Below, piece after piece: positions 40,370-49,051 of a stretch of DNA of 64,000 nt. The notes beneath the pieces were generated by a model that was not told the origin of the DNA, ran no database searches, and saw only the letters and a program-made list of their open reading frames with translations. Source of the DNA: Bin87 sp034423115 (GTDB lineage: Bacteria > Chloroflexota > Dehalococcoidia > Lucifugimonadales > UBA3495); NCBI GenBank assembly GCA_034423115.1, contig DAOUJD010000037.1, positions 20,768 to 84,767 on the forward strand. The letters run 5' to 3'. The first letter of the stretch is position 1; every line of letters starts with the position of its first letter. The translations under genes and the position numbers were made by a program.

Positions 40370-41872
40370 ATGCTGATTGCCATCGCGTTCATCCTCATGG
40401 GGGTGATGTTCTTCGCCGGGCTGTACGTGGCCGGCGCGTTGGGGTCGCTGGCGCTGATACTGCTCCAGGTGTTCTCGGACAATCCGGTCTGGAACATCAT
40501 GGGCAACCGGGCGTGGGAGACCAACACCAACATCAACCTGGTAGCGATCCCCCTGTTCATCCTGATGGGCGAGATTGTGCTCAGGGGCGGGTTCGCGAAC
40601 CTGATGTACCGCGCGCTGTCCCGTTGGGTGGACTTCATACCCGGCGGGCTGATGCACACCAATATCGCCAGTTGCGCGGTGTTCGCGGCGTGCGCCGGTT
40701 CCAGCATCGCCACCGCGGCCACGGTGAGCCGCGTCGCGTTGCCGTCATTCAGGGCGCAGGGCTACCAGGAACGGCTGGTGGTGGGTTCGCTGGCGGCCGG
40801 CGGCACGCTGGGCATCCTGATCCCGCCGAGCATCCTGCTGGTGCTGTACGGGCTCACCGTGGGCGAGTCCATCGGACGGCTGTTCCTGGCGGGTTTCATA
40901 CCGGGCATCCTGCTGGCCGGCGTATTCATGCTGATGATCGGCATAGCGTCGGTGATCTGGCCTGCCGTCGCGCCGCGCCAGACGGGAGCGCGGTTCTGGA
41001 GCTGGGAAGGTTGGGTTGAACGCCTGCTGTTCACCGTGTTGATGGTGCCGGTGCTGGCGCTGATTTTCATCGTGCTGGGGAGCATCTACTTCGGATGGGC
41101 GACGCCATCGGAGGCCGCCGGATTCGGCGTGACCGGTGCGCTGGCGCTGGCGATCATCTACAACTTCGTGCGGCTGTTCGCCGGGAATATAGCGGAGTGG
41201 ATATTGGGCACGGGCATCGCGGCGCAGTTGTCTCCGGAGGTGCGCGGCACGCTGGAAAGCTGGCGAGAGGAATATCGGTTCAGCGGAGAGCACTTCCGCA
41301 ACTACTGCCGTTTCATCGTGGCCATGACCATGGAGGCGTGCGTTTCGGCGGCGCGCTCATCGGCAATGATCCTGTTCATTCTGATGGCGGCGTTCACGCT
41401 GCAGTTCGCTTTCGCCTATTTGCGCATCTCCGTCACGATGGCGGAGTGGGTCGCCAGCTTCAACCTGAGCACGGTGCAGTTGGTGCTGTTCCTGGTGGTG
41501 TTCTACCTGCTGCTGGGGACGTTCATGGAGGCGTACTCCATGATGCTGACGACGCTGCCCATCATCTCGCCAGTGCTGCGGGCGGCAGAGGTGGACCTGC
41601 TGTGGTTCGGGATCATCATGATCATCCTGCTGGAGGCGGCGCAGATCAGCCCGCCGCAGGGGTTGAGCCTGTACGTGCTGCAGGGGGCGCGGCATGACGT
41701 GGCGCAAAGGGAGGTCGCAGAAACCGGCCAAAGGGCGGAGACGGGAACAATCAACGACGTGTACATCGGCGTGCTGCCGTTCATGGCGTGCATGGCCATC
41801 GTCATAGGCTTGATCATCGTATTCCCCGACCTCGCGCTGTGGCTGCCCGACCAAATCAAGGGGCCGCGGTAG
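40370..41872 (+). CDS. TRAP transporter large permease subunit (DctM)
   Basis: The 500-aa protein has about twelve membrane helices with DctM landmarks: FILMGEIVLRGGFANLMYRAL, ACAGSSIATAATVSRVALPSF, and GILIPPSILLVLYGL. The C-terminal half ends GTFMEAYSMMLTTLPII and QISPPQG. It would carry a carboxylate with Na+ together with a binding protein and a small membrane subunit, neither of which adjoins. A soluble insertion at about residues 270-320 (GTGIAAQLSPEVRGTLESWREEYRFSGEHF in part) is longer than in typical DctM. Confidence 0.9.
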   Translation: MLIAIAFILMGVMFFAGLYVAGALGSLALILLQVFSDNPVWNIMGNRAWETNTNINLVAIPLFILMGEIVLRGGFANLMYRALSRWVDFIPGGLMHTNIASCAVFAACAGSSIATAATVSRVALPSFRAQGYQERLVVGSLAAGGTLGILIPPSILLVLYGLTVGESIGRLFLAGFIPGILLAGVFMLMIGIASVIWPAVAPRQTGARFWSWEGWVERLLFTVLMVPVLALIFIVLGSIYFGWATPSEAAGFGVTGALALAIIYNFVRLFAGNIAEWILGTGIAAQLSPEVRGTLESWREEYRFSGEHFRNYCRFIVAMTMEACVSAARSSAMILFILMAAFTLQFAFAYLRISVTMAEWVASFNLSTVQLVLFLVVFYLLLGTFMEAYSMMLTTLPIISPVLRAAEVDLLWFGIIMIILLEAAQISPPQGLSLYVLQGARHDVAQREVAETGQRAETGTINDVYIGVLPFMACMAIVIGLIIVFPDLALWLPDQIKGPR

Positions 41873-41924
41873 GATAAAATGAACTTATCGCCTCGCGCGA
41901 CAGCCCTCTAAAAGCATAAAGGCC

Positions 41925-42263
41925 ATGATCATGGACGGGGAACTCACAGCAGAACAGAAAAGCAGGGTGGCCGAAATCATTCGCAGCGACCTGACGGGAA
42001 GATTTGGTGAACAGCTCCAGTTCGACCCGATTACGGTAACAACCAGGATGGATGAATTTGGGGAACACTACTGTCACATTCGCGTGGTTTATGACGGCGA
42101 CGAAGACCTGCTGGATCCCGCATGGCTCAATGGGTTTTACCGGCGGAACAGCCTGGCCCTGAAAGAGTGTGGCGTAACCGACGTGACCACCGAGACCTAC
42201 ATCGACCGAACGGAAGACAGCGACTGGTCGGAGTTGGTACAGGCCACACCATACGTCGAGTAA
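41925..42263 (+). CDS. Hypothetical partner of HEPN gene (possible antitoxin)
   Basis: The 112-aa acidic protein has EFGEHYCHIRVVYDGDEDLLD in the middle and ends EDSDWSELVQATPYVE. It ends five bases before a HEPN gene, the layout of a small antitoxin followed by a HEPN toxin. It may be a diverged nucleotidyltransferase (the GDEDLLD acidic cluster sits where DxD would be), but the match is weak. The start may be MDGELTA, two codons later. Confidence 0.55.
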   Translation: MIMDGELTAEQKSRVAEIIRSDLTGRFGEQLQFDPITVTTRMDEFGEHYCHIRVVYDGDEDLLDPAWLNGFYRRNSLALKECGVTDVTTETYIDRTEDSDWSELVQATPYVE

Positions 42264-42267
42264 ACGT

Positions 42268-42750
42268 GTGAACTGGGAGCAACTCATAGCCATCGCCAGA
42301 TTGCTCGCCGAAGCGCCAGAGCACGGTGAAACCAGGGGCAGGCCCCAGCAGGCCAGGCTACGCCGATCTATCAGTACCGTTTATTACGCATTGTTCCACG
42401 CGCTAGCCAACAGCAACGCCGACTCCTTGATTGGAACTTCGCCTGATATCCGGCAATCTGAAGAGTGGACCAGAACCTACCGTGCGTTGGATCACGGCCC
42501 CGCCAAGAATAGCTTCAACTCAACCTCGGCGATGGCAATGTTTCCCGCCAGCCTGCAAGACTTTGGACACACGTTCATAGCGCTCCAAAACCAGCGACAC
42601 GACGCCGATTACAACCCTCAGGCAGTTTTCCAACGATCGGAAACTGTTCGCGCCATTGAACGAGCCGAAGCTGCCATTGGCGACCTCGTGTCCACTGACT
42701 TGAGGACCAGGCGTGCGCTGGCTACCCACGTACTGTTCAGGGCAAGATGA
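42268..42750 (+). CDS. HEPN-domain protein
   Basis: The 160-aa protein (GTG start) is helical and has RSISTVYYALFHALANS at residues about 31-47. QNQRHDADYNP near 110 gives the R-x-x-x-D-Y pattern of HEPN proteins such as UPF0332 relatives. This family often forms toxin-antitoxin or RNA-cleaving modules with a small partner, here the 112-aa gene five bases upstream. The R-x4-H site of HepT is not seen, so an RNase activity is uncertain. Confidence 0.65.
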   Translation: MNWEQLIAIARLLAEAPEHGETRGRPQQARLRRSISTVYYALFHALANSNADSLIGTSPDIRQSEEWTRTYRALDHGPAKNSFNSTSAMAMFPASLQDFGHTFIALQNQRHDADYNPQAVFQRSETVRAIERAEAAIGDLVSTDLRTRRALATHVLFRAR

Positions 42751-42815
42751 CCCCTACGGCACAACGGCACGTGATCCTGATTTGTGCATGCATTCTCCCC
42801 AAGGCGTAGCACGCT

Positions 42816-44225
42816 GTGGCTGCGGACTATGACCTGGCAATCATCGGGGCGGGTTCCGCTGGATTGACAGCGGCCCGGTTCGCGGCGCGGTTGGGGCGAC
42901 GGGTCGCGCTGATCGAGGCCAACCGAGTCGGCGGCGATTGCACCTGGACGGGATGCGTTCCCAGCAAGGCGTTGCTGCACGCCGCGAGAGTGGCCCACAC
43001 CATCCGCACTGGCGGGACGTATGGTGTGCAAGCAAGCGAACCGGAGGTCAACTTCGCGAGGGTGATGGGACGCGTGCGGCGCGTCATAGAGCAGATCTAC
43101 TCGGCCGAATCGCCGGATGCGCTGAGCGGAGAGGGGATCGAGGTAATCCAGGGTAAAGCGCGGTTCGAAGACCCGCATACCGTCGAGGTAGAGGGCCGGC
43201 AGATCACCGCCAGATATTTCCTGATCTGCACCGGGGCATCGCCATTGGCGCCACCGATTCCGGGCTTGGCCGAAACGCCGTACCTGACCTACGAGAGTTT
43301 CTGGGAGTTGGAAGAGCTACCGACGCGGCTGATCGTGGTCGGTGGAGGCCCGATCGGGTGCGAGTTGGCCCAAGCATGCCAGCGGCTGGGCTCGCGGGTG
43401 ACCCTGGTGGAGGCGTTGCCGCGGCTACTGCCCAACGACGACCCGGAGGCGGCGCAGATAGTGGCCGACGCGCTGGCGCGAGATGGAGTTGACCTGCGGC
43501 TGGGGGCGCCTGTGGAATCGGTCCGTTCGGGCGGGTCGGGCAATATCGTCGTGAGGGCCGGGGGTGAGGACCTAGCGGGCGATGGGATTCTGGTGGCAGT
43601 GGGACGGCGGCCGAATGTTGACGGCATGGGCCTGGAGAACGCAGAGGTTGAGTATTCGAGGGCCGGCATCGCCGTGGATGATTACCTGCGCACCAACGCC
43701 AGGAACATCTACGCGGCCGGGGACTGCATCGGCGGGTTTCAGTTTACGCACTACGCGGGGTACCAGGGAGCCATGGCAGTGCGGAACATGCTGCTGCCTG
43801 GACGATCAAAAGCGAGACCGGCGCATCCGCCGTGGGCGACTTTCACCGACCCGGAAGTGGCGCACGTAGGTTATACAGAGGAGCAGGCGCGGGAACGCTA
43901 TGGAGACGCGATACGTACTGCCACTCTGCCCATGGAGTCGATTGACCGAGCCGTGACGGACGGCGCCGCCGCCGGTTTCATCAAGGTCGTGCACCGGAAC
44001 AAGGGAACCGTGCTGGGCGCTACCGTGGTGGGTCGAAATGCCGCCGAAGCATTGCAGGGATGGGCCGTAGCCTTCGAACGAGGGCTCAGCATGGGCGAAG
44101 TGGCGAGGGCGATGCAGGCTTACCCGTCTCTGGGCACCGGGAATCAGCAAGTGGCCTGGGATGCGTACCTGGACCGACTGACGAGCGGATTCACCGGCCG
44201 GGCATTACGGTGGCTGGCCCGTTAG
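42816..44225 (+). CDS. Pyridine nucleotide-disulphide oxidoreductase (mercuric reductase-like)
   Basis: The 469-aa flavoprotein has the FAD motif IIGAGSAGLTAA at residues 9-20, a redox pair C42-C47 in GGDCTWTGCVPSKALL, an NAD motif VVGGGPIGCELA and IYAAGDCIGG. The C-terminal dimer domain has MQAYPSLGTGNQQ where lipoamide dehydrogenases have a His-Glu dyad. It is therefore MerA/YkgC-like rather than Lpd. The vicinal C-terminal cysteines of true MerA are absent. The natural substrate is unknown. Start is GTG at 42816. Confidence 0.88.
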   Translation: MAADYDLAIIGAGSAGLTAARFAARLGRRVALIEANRVGGDCTWTGCVPSKALLHAARVAHTIRTGGTYGVQASEPEVNFARVMGRVRRVIEQIYSAESPDALSGEGIEVIQGKARFEDPHTVEVEGRQITARYFLICTGASPLAPPIPGLAETPYLTYESFWELEELPTRLIVVGGGPIGCELAQACQRLGSRVTLVEALPRLLPNDDPEAAQIVADALARDGVDLRLGAPVESVRSGGSGNIVVRAGGEDLAGDGILVAVGRRPNVDGMGLENAEVEYSRAGIAVDDYLRTNARNIYAAGDCIGGFQFTHYAGYQGAMAVRNMLLPGRSKARPAHPPWATFTDPEVAHVGYTEEQARERYGDAIRTATLPMESIDRAVTDGAAAGFIKVVHRNKGTVLGATVVGRNAAEALQGWAVAFERGLSMGEVARAMQAYPSLGTGNQQVAWDAYLDRLTSGFTGRALRWLAR

Positions 44226-44263
44226 TCGTCGCCAAGGCCAGCCCAAATCGGCAGAACGCCGCC

Positions 44264-44464
44264 TTACTTGAGATCCAGTTTCACCCGTACTTCTTCAACT
44301 TCGGCGTTGCCCAGGATCCGGAACACGTTGATGGTCCGGTCCTCGACGGCTACGCCCCTGAGGGCGTGGCGGCCGTTCTTCATAATGACCAACTCCATGG
44401 AGTCCTCAGCAATGTCGACCTTCCGCTTGAGTTTGACTGAGTAGGCTTGCAGGGGCCATTCCAT
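44264..44464 (-). CDS. Small conserved hypothetical protein
   Basis: The 66-aa product starts MEWPLQAYSVKLKRKVDI, after the ribosome site GGAGCGAAAATC, and continues MELVIMKNGRHALRGVAVE. The pattern suggests a small beta barrel. It ends VKLDLK. There is no known family name I can give. It has a possible upstream promoter in the AT-rich stretch at 44579-44608. Confidence 0.6.
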   Translation of the reverse strand: MEWPLQAYSVKLKRKVDIAEDSMELVIMKNGRHALRGVAVEDRTINVFRILGNAEVEEVRVKLDLK

Positions 44465-44578
44465 GATTTTCGCTCCGTTATTTGTGTTGGCTGTCGCGCC
44501 GGCTGGTGAAAGTATTTTATCAGCGGCGCTGAGGTTCATTTTGCCGCCGGGAACAGATCGAGCCAGCAATGCTGGTCA

Positions 44579-44608
44579 GTTTTACGCCAATCGTTGCCGA
44601 TTCGTCAA
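44579..44608 (-). promoter_or_regulatory. Candidate promoter for the 66-aa gene
   Basis: On the minus strand TTGACG and TAAAAC are separated by 18 bases. The surrounding stretch 44605-44660 is the most AT-rich in the neighbourhood. The gap to the ATG is about 115 bases. Confidence 0.35.
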
Positions 44609-44676
44609 TACGATGTGACACGATTTTTATAAATTTATTGTATCGATCCTTTGATTGCGCCTGAAATTAAGAACGG

Positions 44677-46080
44677 TTATACCGGCGGGCGGCGGTCAAT
44701 GAATCGGGCCGCCTGTTCGCAGGCGAATGCTACACGCAAAGCCGTCGCTTCGTCAAAGGGCCGGCCCACTATCTGCAACCCCATGGGCAGCCCGGCATCC
44801 GACAGCCCGCTGGGTGTGGATACGGCCGGCAGCCCGGACACGTTGAACGGGCCGGTGAAACTGGGCTGGGTCAGGGTGGTGGCCCCGGCGTAACCCTCGA
44901 TCTGCGGCGAGGGCGAGGCGTAGGTGGGGGTAACCAGCACGTCGGCCTGGCGCAGGGCTTCGGCCATTTCGTCCTTGATGACGCGACGCATACGGAGGGC
45001 CTGGTTGTAATCGGACGCAGAGAGCAGGCCACCGAGCAGGAAACGGTTGCGGACCAGGTTTCCGTAATCGTGGCGGCGGGTTTTCAGGTTGGTCTCATGG
45101 AACGAGTAGGCCTCGGACATCATGATGACCTGGTTGGCGGTTTGGGCGTACTTGATGTGGGGAATCTCCACATCGCGGATTTCCGCGCCCAGTTCCGACA
45201 GGGTTTCCAGACTGCGTTCGGCGGCCTGAATCACCTGGACGTCGACGCCGGGCGCCTCCTCGTAGAAATACTCCCGGGGCACGCCGACGGTGAGGCCGCG
45301 CACGCCGTCGCGGAGAGCGGCAAGGTAGTCCGGCACCGGGACGTCGGCGGTGGTGGGATCCCTGGGATCGTGGCCGGCGATGGCCTGGAGCATGATGGCG
45401 GAGTCCTCCACGGTCCAGGTCATGGGACCACAGTGGTCCTGGGACCAGGAGAGGGGCACGACGCCAAAATTGCTGACGCGCCCGAAGGTGGGCTTGACGC
45501 CAGCGATGCCGCACATGGAGGCGGGACCCCGGATGCTGCCGCCCGTGTCCGAGCCCAGCGCACCCATGCACAGACCGGCAGCGACCGCGGCGCCGGAGCC
45601 GCTGCTGCTGCCCCCGGGCATGTGGGCGGTGTTCCACGGGTTGCGCGCCGGCGGGAAAAGGCTGGTGAAATCGGGACCGCCCAGGGCGAATTCGTGCATG
45701 GCCAACTTGCCCAGGAGCACGGCGCCGGCCTCGTAGAGCTTGGCTACGGTGGTGGCGTCCTCGTCGGGAACCCGGTCGGGAGTCACCCGGGACATGGCGG
45801 TGGTCCTGATGCCGGCGGTGTCGTAGAGGTCCTTGAGGGCGATGGGTATGCCGTGGAGCGGGCCACGGTACCGTCCGGCCTGGATTTCGGACTCGGCCTG
45901 CCGTGCCTGGGAGAGGGCCAGTTCCGACGTGATGGTGACGTAGGAATCGAGTTGACCGTCGACGGCCTCGATGCGGGCCAAGTACGCGCGCGTGAGTTCA
46001 ACCGGAGAAAGCTCGCCGGAAGCAATCAGCGGCGCCGCTTCGCCAATGGTAAGGTAGTGCAACTCGCCGGTTGCGGCCAT
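44677..46080 (-). CDS. Amidase signature family enzyme
   Basis: The 467-aa amidase has the Ser-cisSer-Lys triad visible as K83 (IALKDLYDT), the Ser in MPGGSSSGSG near 158 and the nucleophile S182 in SDTGGSIRGPASMCG. It hydrolyses an amide in the cytoplasm. It resembles GatA and AtzE-type amidases. A 67-aa GatC-like gene lies just upstream on the same strand, then a cyclase gene, making a three-gene unit. tRNA amidation is unlikely because gatB is absent. Confidence 0.9.
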   Translation of the reverse strand: MAATGELHYLTIGEAAPLIASGELSPVELTRAYLARIEAVDGQLDSYVTITSELALSQARQAESEIQAGRYRGPLHGIPIALKDLYDTAGIRTTAMSRVTPDRVPDEDATTVAKLYEAGAVLLGKLAMHEFALGGPDFTSLFPPARNPWNTAHMPGGSSSGSGAAVAAGLCMGALGSDTGGSIRGPASMCGIAGVKPTFGRVSNFGVVPLSWSQDHCGPMTWTVEDSAIMLQAIAGHDPRDPTTADVPVPDYLAALRDGVRGLTVGVPREYFYEEAPGVDVQVIQAAERSLETLSELGAEIRDVEIPHIKYAQTANQVIMMSEAYSFHETNLKTRRHDYGNLVRNRFLLGGLLSASDYNQALRMRRVIKDEMAEALRQADVLVTPTYASPSPQIEGYAGATTLTQPSFTGPFNVSGLPAVSTPSGLSDAGLPMGLQIVGRPFDEATALRVAFACEQAARFIDRRPPV

Positions 46081-46109
46081 TCAAATCACCTCAAATGCGG
46101 GGTTCAGCC

Positions 46110-46313
46110 CTAGCGGCTCCAGTCGGCGGGGAAGGTCATAGCCTGACCACCCAAAGGCAGGTCAGCCTCGTGGAGCATTTCAACCCGCTGCCGGAGAAAC
46201 TGGTACAGCGGCAGGAGTTCCTCCAGTTCCTCGTCGTCGAGCGGAAGTCCCGCCATGCGGACCAGCACGCGGAAGTCGTCCATGGAGACGGTTGATTCGC
46301 CAGTTGCGTCCAT
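46110..46313 (-). CDS. GatC/AtzG-like small subunit
   Basis: The 67-aa protein reads DDFRVLVRMAGLPLDDEELEELLPLYQFLRQRVEMLH, here broken for length, with the two-helix layout of GatC or AtzG proteins that wrap around an amidase. AtzG was found as a small obligate partner of the amidase AtzE. The 29-base gap to the downstream amidase supports a complex. The sequence match to AtzG is by pattern and context, not a database hit. Confidence 0.6.
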   Translation of the reverse strand: MDATGESTVSMDDFRVLVRMAGLPLDDEELEELLPLYQFLRQRVEMLHEADLPLGGQAMTFPADWSR

Positions 46314-46325
46314 ATCCGCACCTCC

Positions 46326-47279
46326 TTAAAAAATCGCCACGGGGTTCACCGGAGACCCGGTGGTGTTCTGCATGCGCAACGGGTTGATGCTGACCATGAA
46401 TGTCCATCGGTTGCGTTCCCGGCAGGCTTCCGCGACATCTTCCAGATTGGCATTGTCCAGGATCCACAGGCCCATGGCGACTATGGAGACCTGGTGAACC
46501 GGATTAGTCAACTCGCCCGGATACTGGGGCGGGCTGACGTCATTGCCGGTATCGGAGCCGAGCACTGCGATGTCGCGTTCTTTGAACAGGGGCAGACATG
46601 CGGCCTGGCAGGCGGTTGACCCGGCCTCGCGCGGAACGGGGCCTTCGACGTTTCGGCGGTGCAACTGGCCGGTGCGAATGAGCAGGACATCACCGGACTC
46701 GATACGGAACCCGCACCGTTCCTCGGCAGCAAGAATGTCCTCGGGCATGACGCCCTCGCCGCGCTCGACCCAGTCGATACCGCGAACGTAGGGGACATCC
46801 ACCAGGACGCCGCGGGTGATGAATCCCTTGTGGGCCTGTTCGACGGAGCAAACTGTGGCGCCGAGGCTGGTGGAAACCATGTGGGCCGGTTTGCCGTTGT
46901 AGGTCTGGCCGTTCCAGAAGAAATGGGCCAGGCTGTCCACGTGGGTGACGGTAACGCCGTGGAAGATCATGCCGATGTAGTCCATCGCCACGGCGGACGG
47001 GCGGTTGGATACCTTGTCGCCGGTGGCCCAACCCTCGCCACTTTCGATCATGTAATGGACGGGCGGAGCCGGCACATCGACGGACGGGTCCCAGGTGAGT
47101 TCGCGGGACATGGAAATGCAGTGGCCTTCCTGCACGGTGGCAAGGGCGGACCTGGTTTTCTCGGGCGTTATGAGGTTGGGGGTGCCCAGTTCGTCATCGT
47201 CGCCCCAGCGGCCCCAGTTTGACAGGCTGTCGAACCAGCCCAGCACTTCCTGTTCCGATGGAATTCCGGCTTGCGGCAT
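46326..47279 (-). CDS. Cyclase family protein (kynurenine formamidase-like metal hydrolase)
   Basis: The start MPQAGIPSEQEVLG at 47279 follows CGGAGGGACGTCAA. The 317-aa protein has the zinc signature GVTVTHVDSLAHF near residue 115 and continues with GVLVDVPYVRGIDW and SGDVLLIRTGQ, the PF04199 pattern. Members hydrolyse formamide or cyclic amide bonds. With the GatC-like and amidase genes it may make a two-step amide-hydrolysis pathway. Confidence 0.85.
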   Translation of the reverse strand: MPQAGIPSEQEVLGWFDSLSNWGRWGDDDELGTPNLITPEKTRSALATVQEGHCISMSRELTWDPSVDVPAPPVHYMIESGEGWATGDKVSNRPSAVAMDYIGMIFHGVTVTHVDSLAHFFWNGQTYNGKPAHMVSTSLGATVCSVEQAHKGFITRGVLVDVPYVRGIDWVERGEGVMPEDILAAEERCGFRIESGDVLLIRTGQLHRRNVEGPVPREAGSTACQAACLPLFKERDIAVLGSDTGNDVSPPQYPGELTNPVHQVSIVAMGLWILDNANLEDVAEACRERNRWTFMVSINPLRMQNTTGSPVNPVAIF

Positions 47280-47381
47280 TTGACGTCCCTCCGAGGATGC
47301 CGGCAACAGGCCGACGTGTCTGCCGTGGATGGCCGTATTATGGCGCAGGGTCGCAGGGGGCGCAACCGCCGCGCAGGTCTC

Positions 47382-47529
47382 ACCAGGGCCCGTTCAAAGT
47401 CGCCACACGTCCCGCTCATGGTGCAGAACGTCCGCCTCCGGCGGGAGCCTGTCGAACCACGAGCGCGTCCTTCGACAGGCTCAGGACGAGCGGATGGACT
47501 TCAATCGTACAACTTTGGAAATGCCCTGA
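47382..47529 (-). repeat. ~146 bp hairpin repeat, copy C
   Basis: It has the same ends and both hairpin modules as copy A, on the minus strand. It lies directly next to copy 3 of the ~340 bp repeat. Confidence 0.8.
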
Positions 47530-47584
47530 GGTCTCACGCGACCCACCTTTGCAATTGCGTGGTGAAAGGACGGAAAGGTCGATT

Positions 47585-47850
47585 TCCCGCTCATTTCCTC
47601 TCATTTCCGCTAGTTCCAGTAGGGCATTGGGCGGGTCATGGGGCTGAATGGGGGCCGAAGGAAGAATTTTGGCGTCGGTTTGAGCGATATTGGCGGTCAG
47701 GTGGGCGGGTTTGGGGGAGCAAGGTTCGCGGTGTTGGGCATTGGGACGGCTGTGGCGGGCCTGGGTGGCGGGTTGGAATTGGGGCGATGGCAGTGACAGG
47801 TTACGCAAAGCGGGTACGCGTGAGGTGGTTTGGACGGGAATCGGCATGGA
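47585..47850 (-). repeat. ~340 bp dispersed degenerate repeat, copy 3 (partial)
   Basis: On the minus strand the middle block and the tandem GGAAATGAGAGGAAATGAGC units near 47590-47615 match copies 1 and 2. The TGACACTTCCCCC end and the TCCATG end are not clear, so the copy is incomplete or more diverged. Confidence 0.5.
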
Positions 47851-47926
47851 TGCACAGACAGGATAATGGTGGGGAGAGTGGATTCACAGGTTCCACGGGA
47901 CGAGTTGGGTTTGGGTTTGGAGGGTG

Positions 47927-47960
47927 TTGCATATTGATTGTTTGTTTCGTACAATTGTAC
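47927..47960 (+). promoter_or_regulatory. Promoter with palindromic -10 upstream of the 80-aa gene
   Basis: TTGCAT, a 17-base spacer and TACAAT form a sigma-70-type promoter. The -10 lies inside a perfect 12-bp palindrome GTACAATTGTAC at 47949-47960, a candidate operator. The ATG is at 47984 after AGGAGGTCGAATC. Confidence 0.5.
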
Positions 47961-47983
47961 CGCATAGAACAGGAGGTCGAATC

Positions 47984-48226
47984 ATGATGGTGAACGATGC
48001 GACTCGCGTTATGGCTGCGGCGGATGACCTGCCCTCGGACGCGGAGCGAATGATTGGCCGGTGGCGGGCGTTGGGCTGCCCTTACATTGAACTGGATGCG
48101 GGAGTGGTGATCAGCAACCTGGAGCGTTGGCTGTACAATAATGCGCCCCACTCCGGCGTGTTGCTGGCGCGGGTCCGGGAATACCTCTACATCGACACCT
48201 ATGGCGTCGGTCCGATGGCGGCGTGA
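47984..48226 (+). CDS. Small hypothetical protein upstream of a methyltransferase
   Basis: The 80-aa product contains AERMIGRWRALGCPYIELDAGVVISNLERWLYNN and ends DTYGVGPMAA. It has no known motif, no signal, and looks like a small helical protein. A strong ribosome site and a promoter precede it. It ends eight bases before the methyltransferase start, so the two form an operon. It may regulate or bind the methyltransferase, but nothing proves this. Confidence 0.6.
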   Translation: MMVNDATRVMAAADDLPSDAERMIGRWRALGCPYIELDAGVVISNLERWLYNNAPHSGVLLARVREYLYIDTYGVGPMAA

Positions 48227-48233
48227 ACAACAG

Positions 48234-48992
48234 ATGACACTCCGGCTGTACAGCGATCTGGCCCACCTGTGGCCCATCATCAGTCCGCCGGAGGAGTACA
48301 TGGTCGAGGCGCAGGAGTGGCTGGACGTAATTCGCGAACGGCTGGATCCATCCACTGGTGTCGGCCACGGTCTGCCAACGCTCCTGGAACTGGGCTGCGG
48401 CGGCGGGCACCTGCTATCGCACCTGACGGAGCATTTCATCACCGAGGCGGTGGACATATCGCCGGAGATGCTTGAGATCTCGCGGGGTCTCAATCCGCAG
48501 ACGTTGCATCACCTGGGCGACATGCGGGACGTGCGGTTGGGGCGCGCGTTTGACGTGGTAGCGATCCACGACGCCATCAACTACATGACGACGGAGGACG
48601 ACCTACGGACGGTGATCCAGACCGCCGCAATTCACCTGAATCCGGGCGGGGTTATGCTGCTGGCGCCCGACTGTGTTCAGGAAACGTTTGAAGGTCCGCG
48701 GGTGGTCGAGTGGACCAAGGAGGCCGAGGACCGATCGGTGACATTCATCGAGTACATGGGCAAGCCGCGACCCGGGTCAACAACCATCGAGTCGGTGTTC
48801 GTATTCGTGATCGACGAGGACGGAGATATCAGGGTGGAAGTGGACCGGCATACGGGCGGGCTGTTTCCCACGGAGACCTGGTTACGCTTGCTGGAGGCGG
48901 ACGGCCTGGAGGCCGAGTACATCCAGACCAACGCGTACGAGGGCGGGTTTGGCGGGAACCTTTTTGTGGGACGGAAGCCTCCTGTCCGTTGA
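48234..48992 (+). CDS. Class I SAM-dependent methyltransferase
   Basis: The start MTLRLYSDLAHLWPIISPPEEY at 48234 gives 252 aa. Motif I LLELGCGGGHLLSHL, the acidic motif II VDISPEML, and DMRDVRLGRAFDVVAIHDAINYM are clear. NPGGVMLLAPD follows. It is a small-molecule-type methyltransferase (Methyltransf_25 pattern); the late-domain residues do not identify a substrate. A longer frame upstream would overlap the 80-aa gene and is rejected. Confidence 0.85.
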   Translation: MTLRLYSDLAHLWPIISPPEEYMVEAQEWLDVIRERLDPSTGVGHGLPTLLELGCGGGHLLSHLTEHFITEAVDISPEMLEISRGLNPQTLHHLGDMRDVRLGRAFDVVAIHDAINYMTTEDDLRTVIQTAAIHLNPGGVMLLAPDCVQETFEGPRVVEWTKEAEDRSVTFIEYMGKPRPGSTTIESVFVFVIDEDGDIRVEVDRHTGGLFPTETWLRLLEADGLEAEYIQTNAYEGGFGGNLFVGRKPPVR

Positions 48993-49011
48993 TGGGAAAG
49001 GGTTAGGAAGT

Positions 49012-49050
49012 CCCCTCTCCCTTGATGGGAGAGGGCCAGGGTGAGGGTGA
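49012..49050 (+). repeat. ~38 bp hairpin repeat, left flank of the DUF559 gene
   Basis: CCCTCTCCC pairs with GGGAGAGGG around TTGAT, followed by AGGGTGAGGGTGA. An inverted copy is at 49388-49425. A degraded third copy (TCCGTTGATGGGAAAGGG) precedes it at about 48985. Confidence 0.85.
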
Positions 49051-49051
49051 T

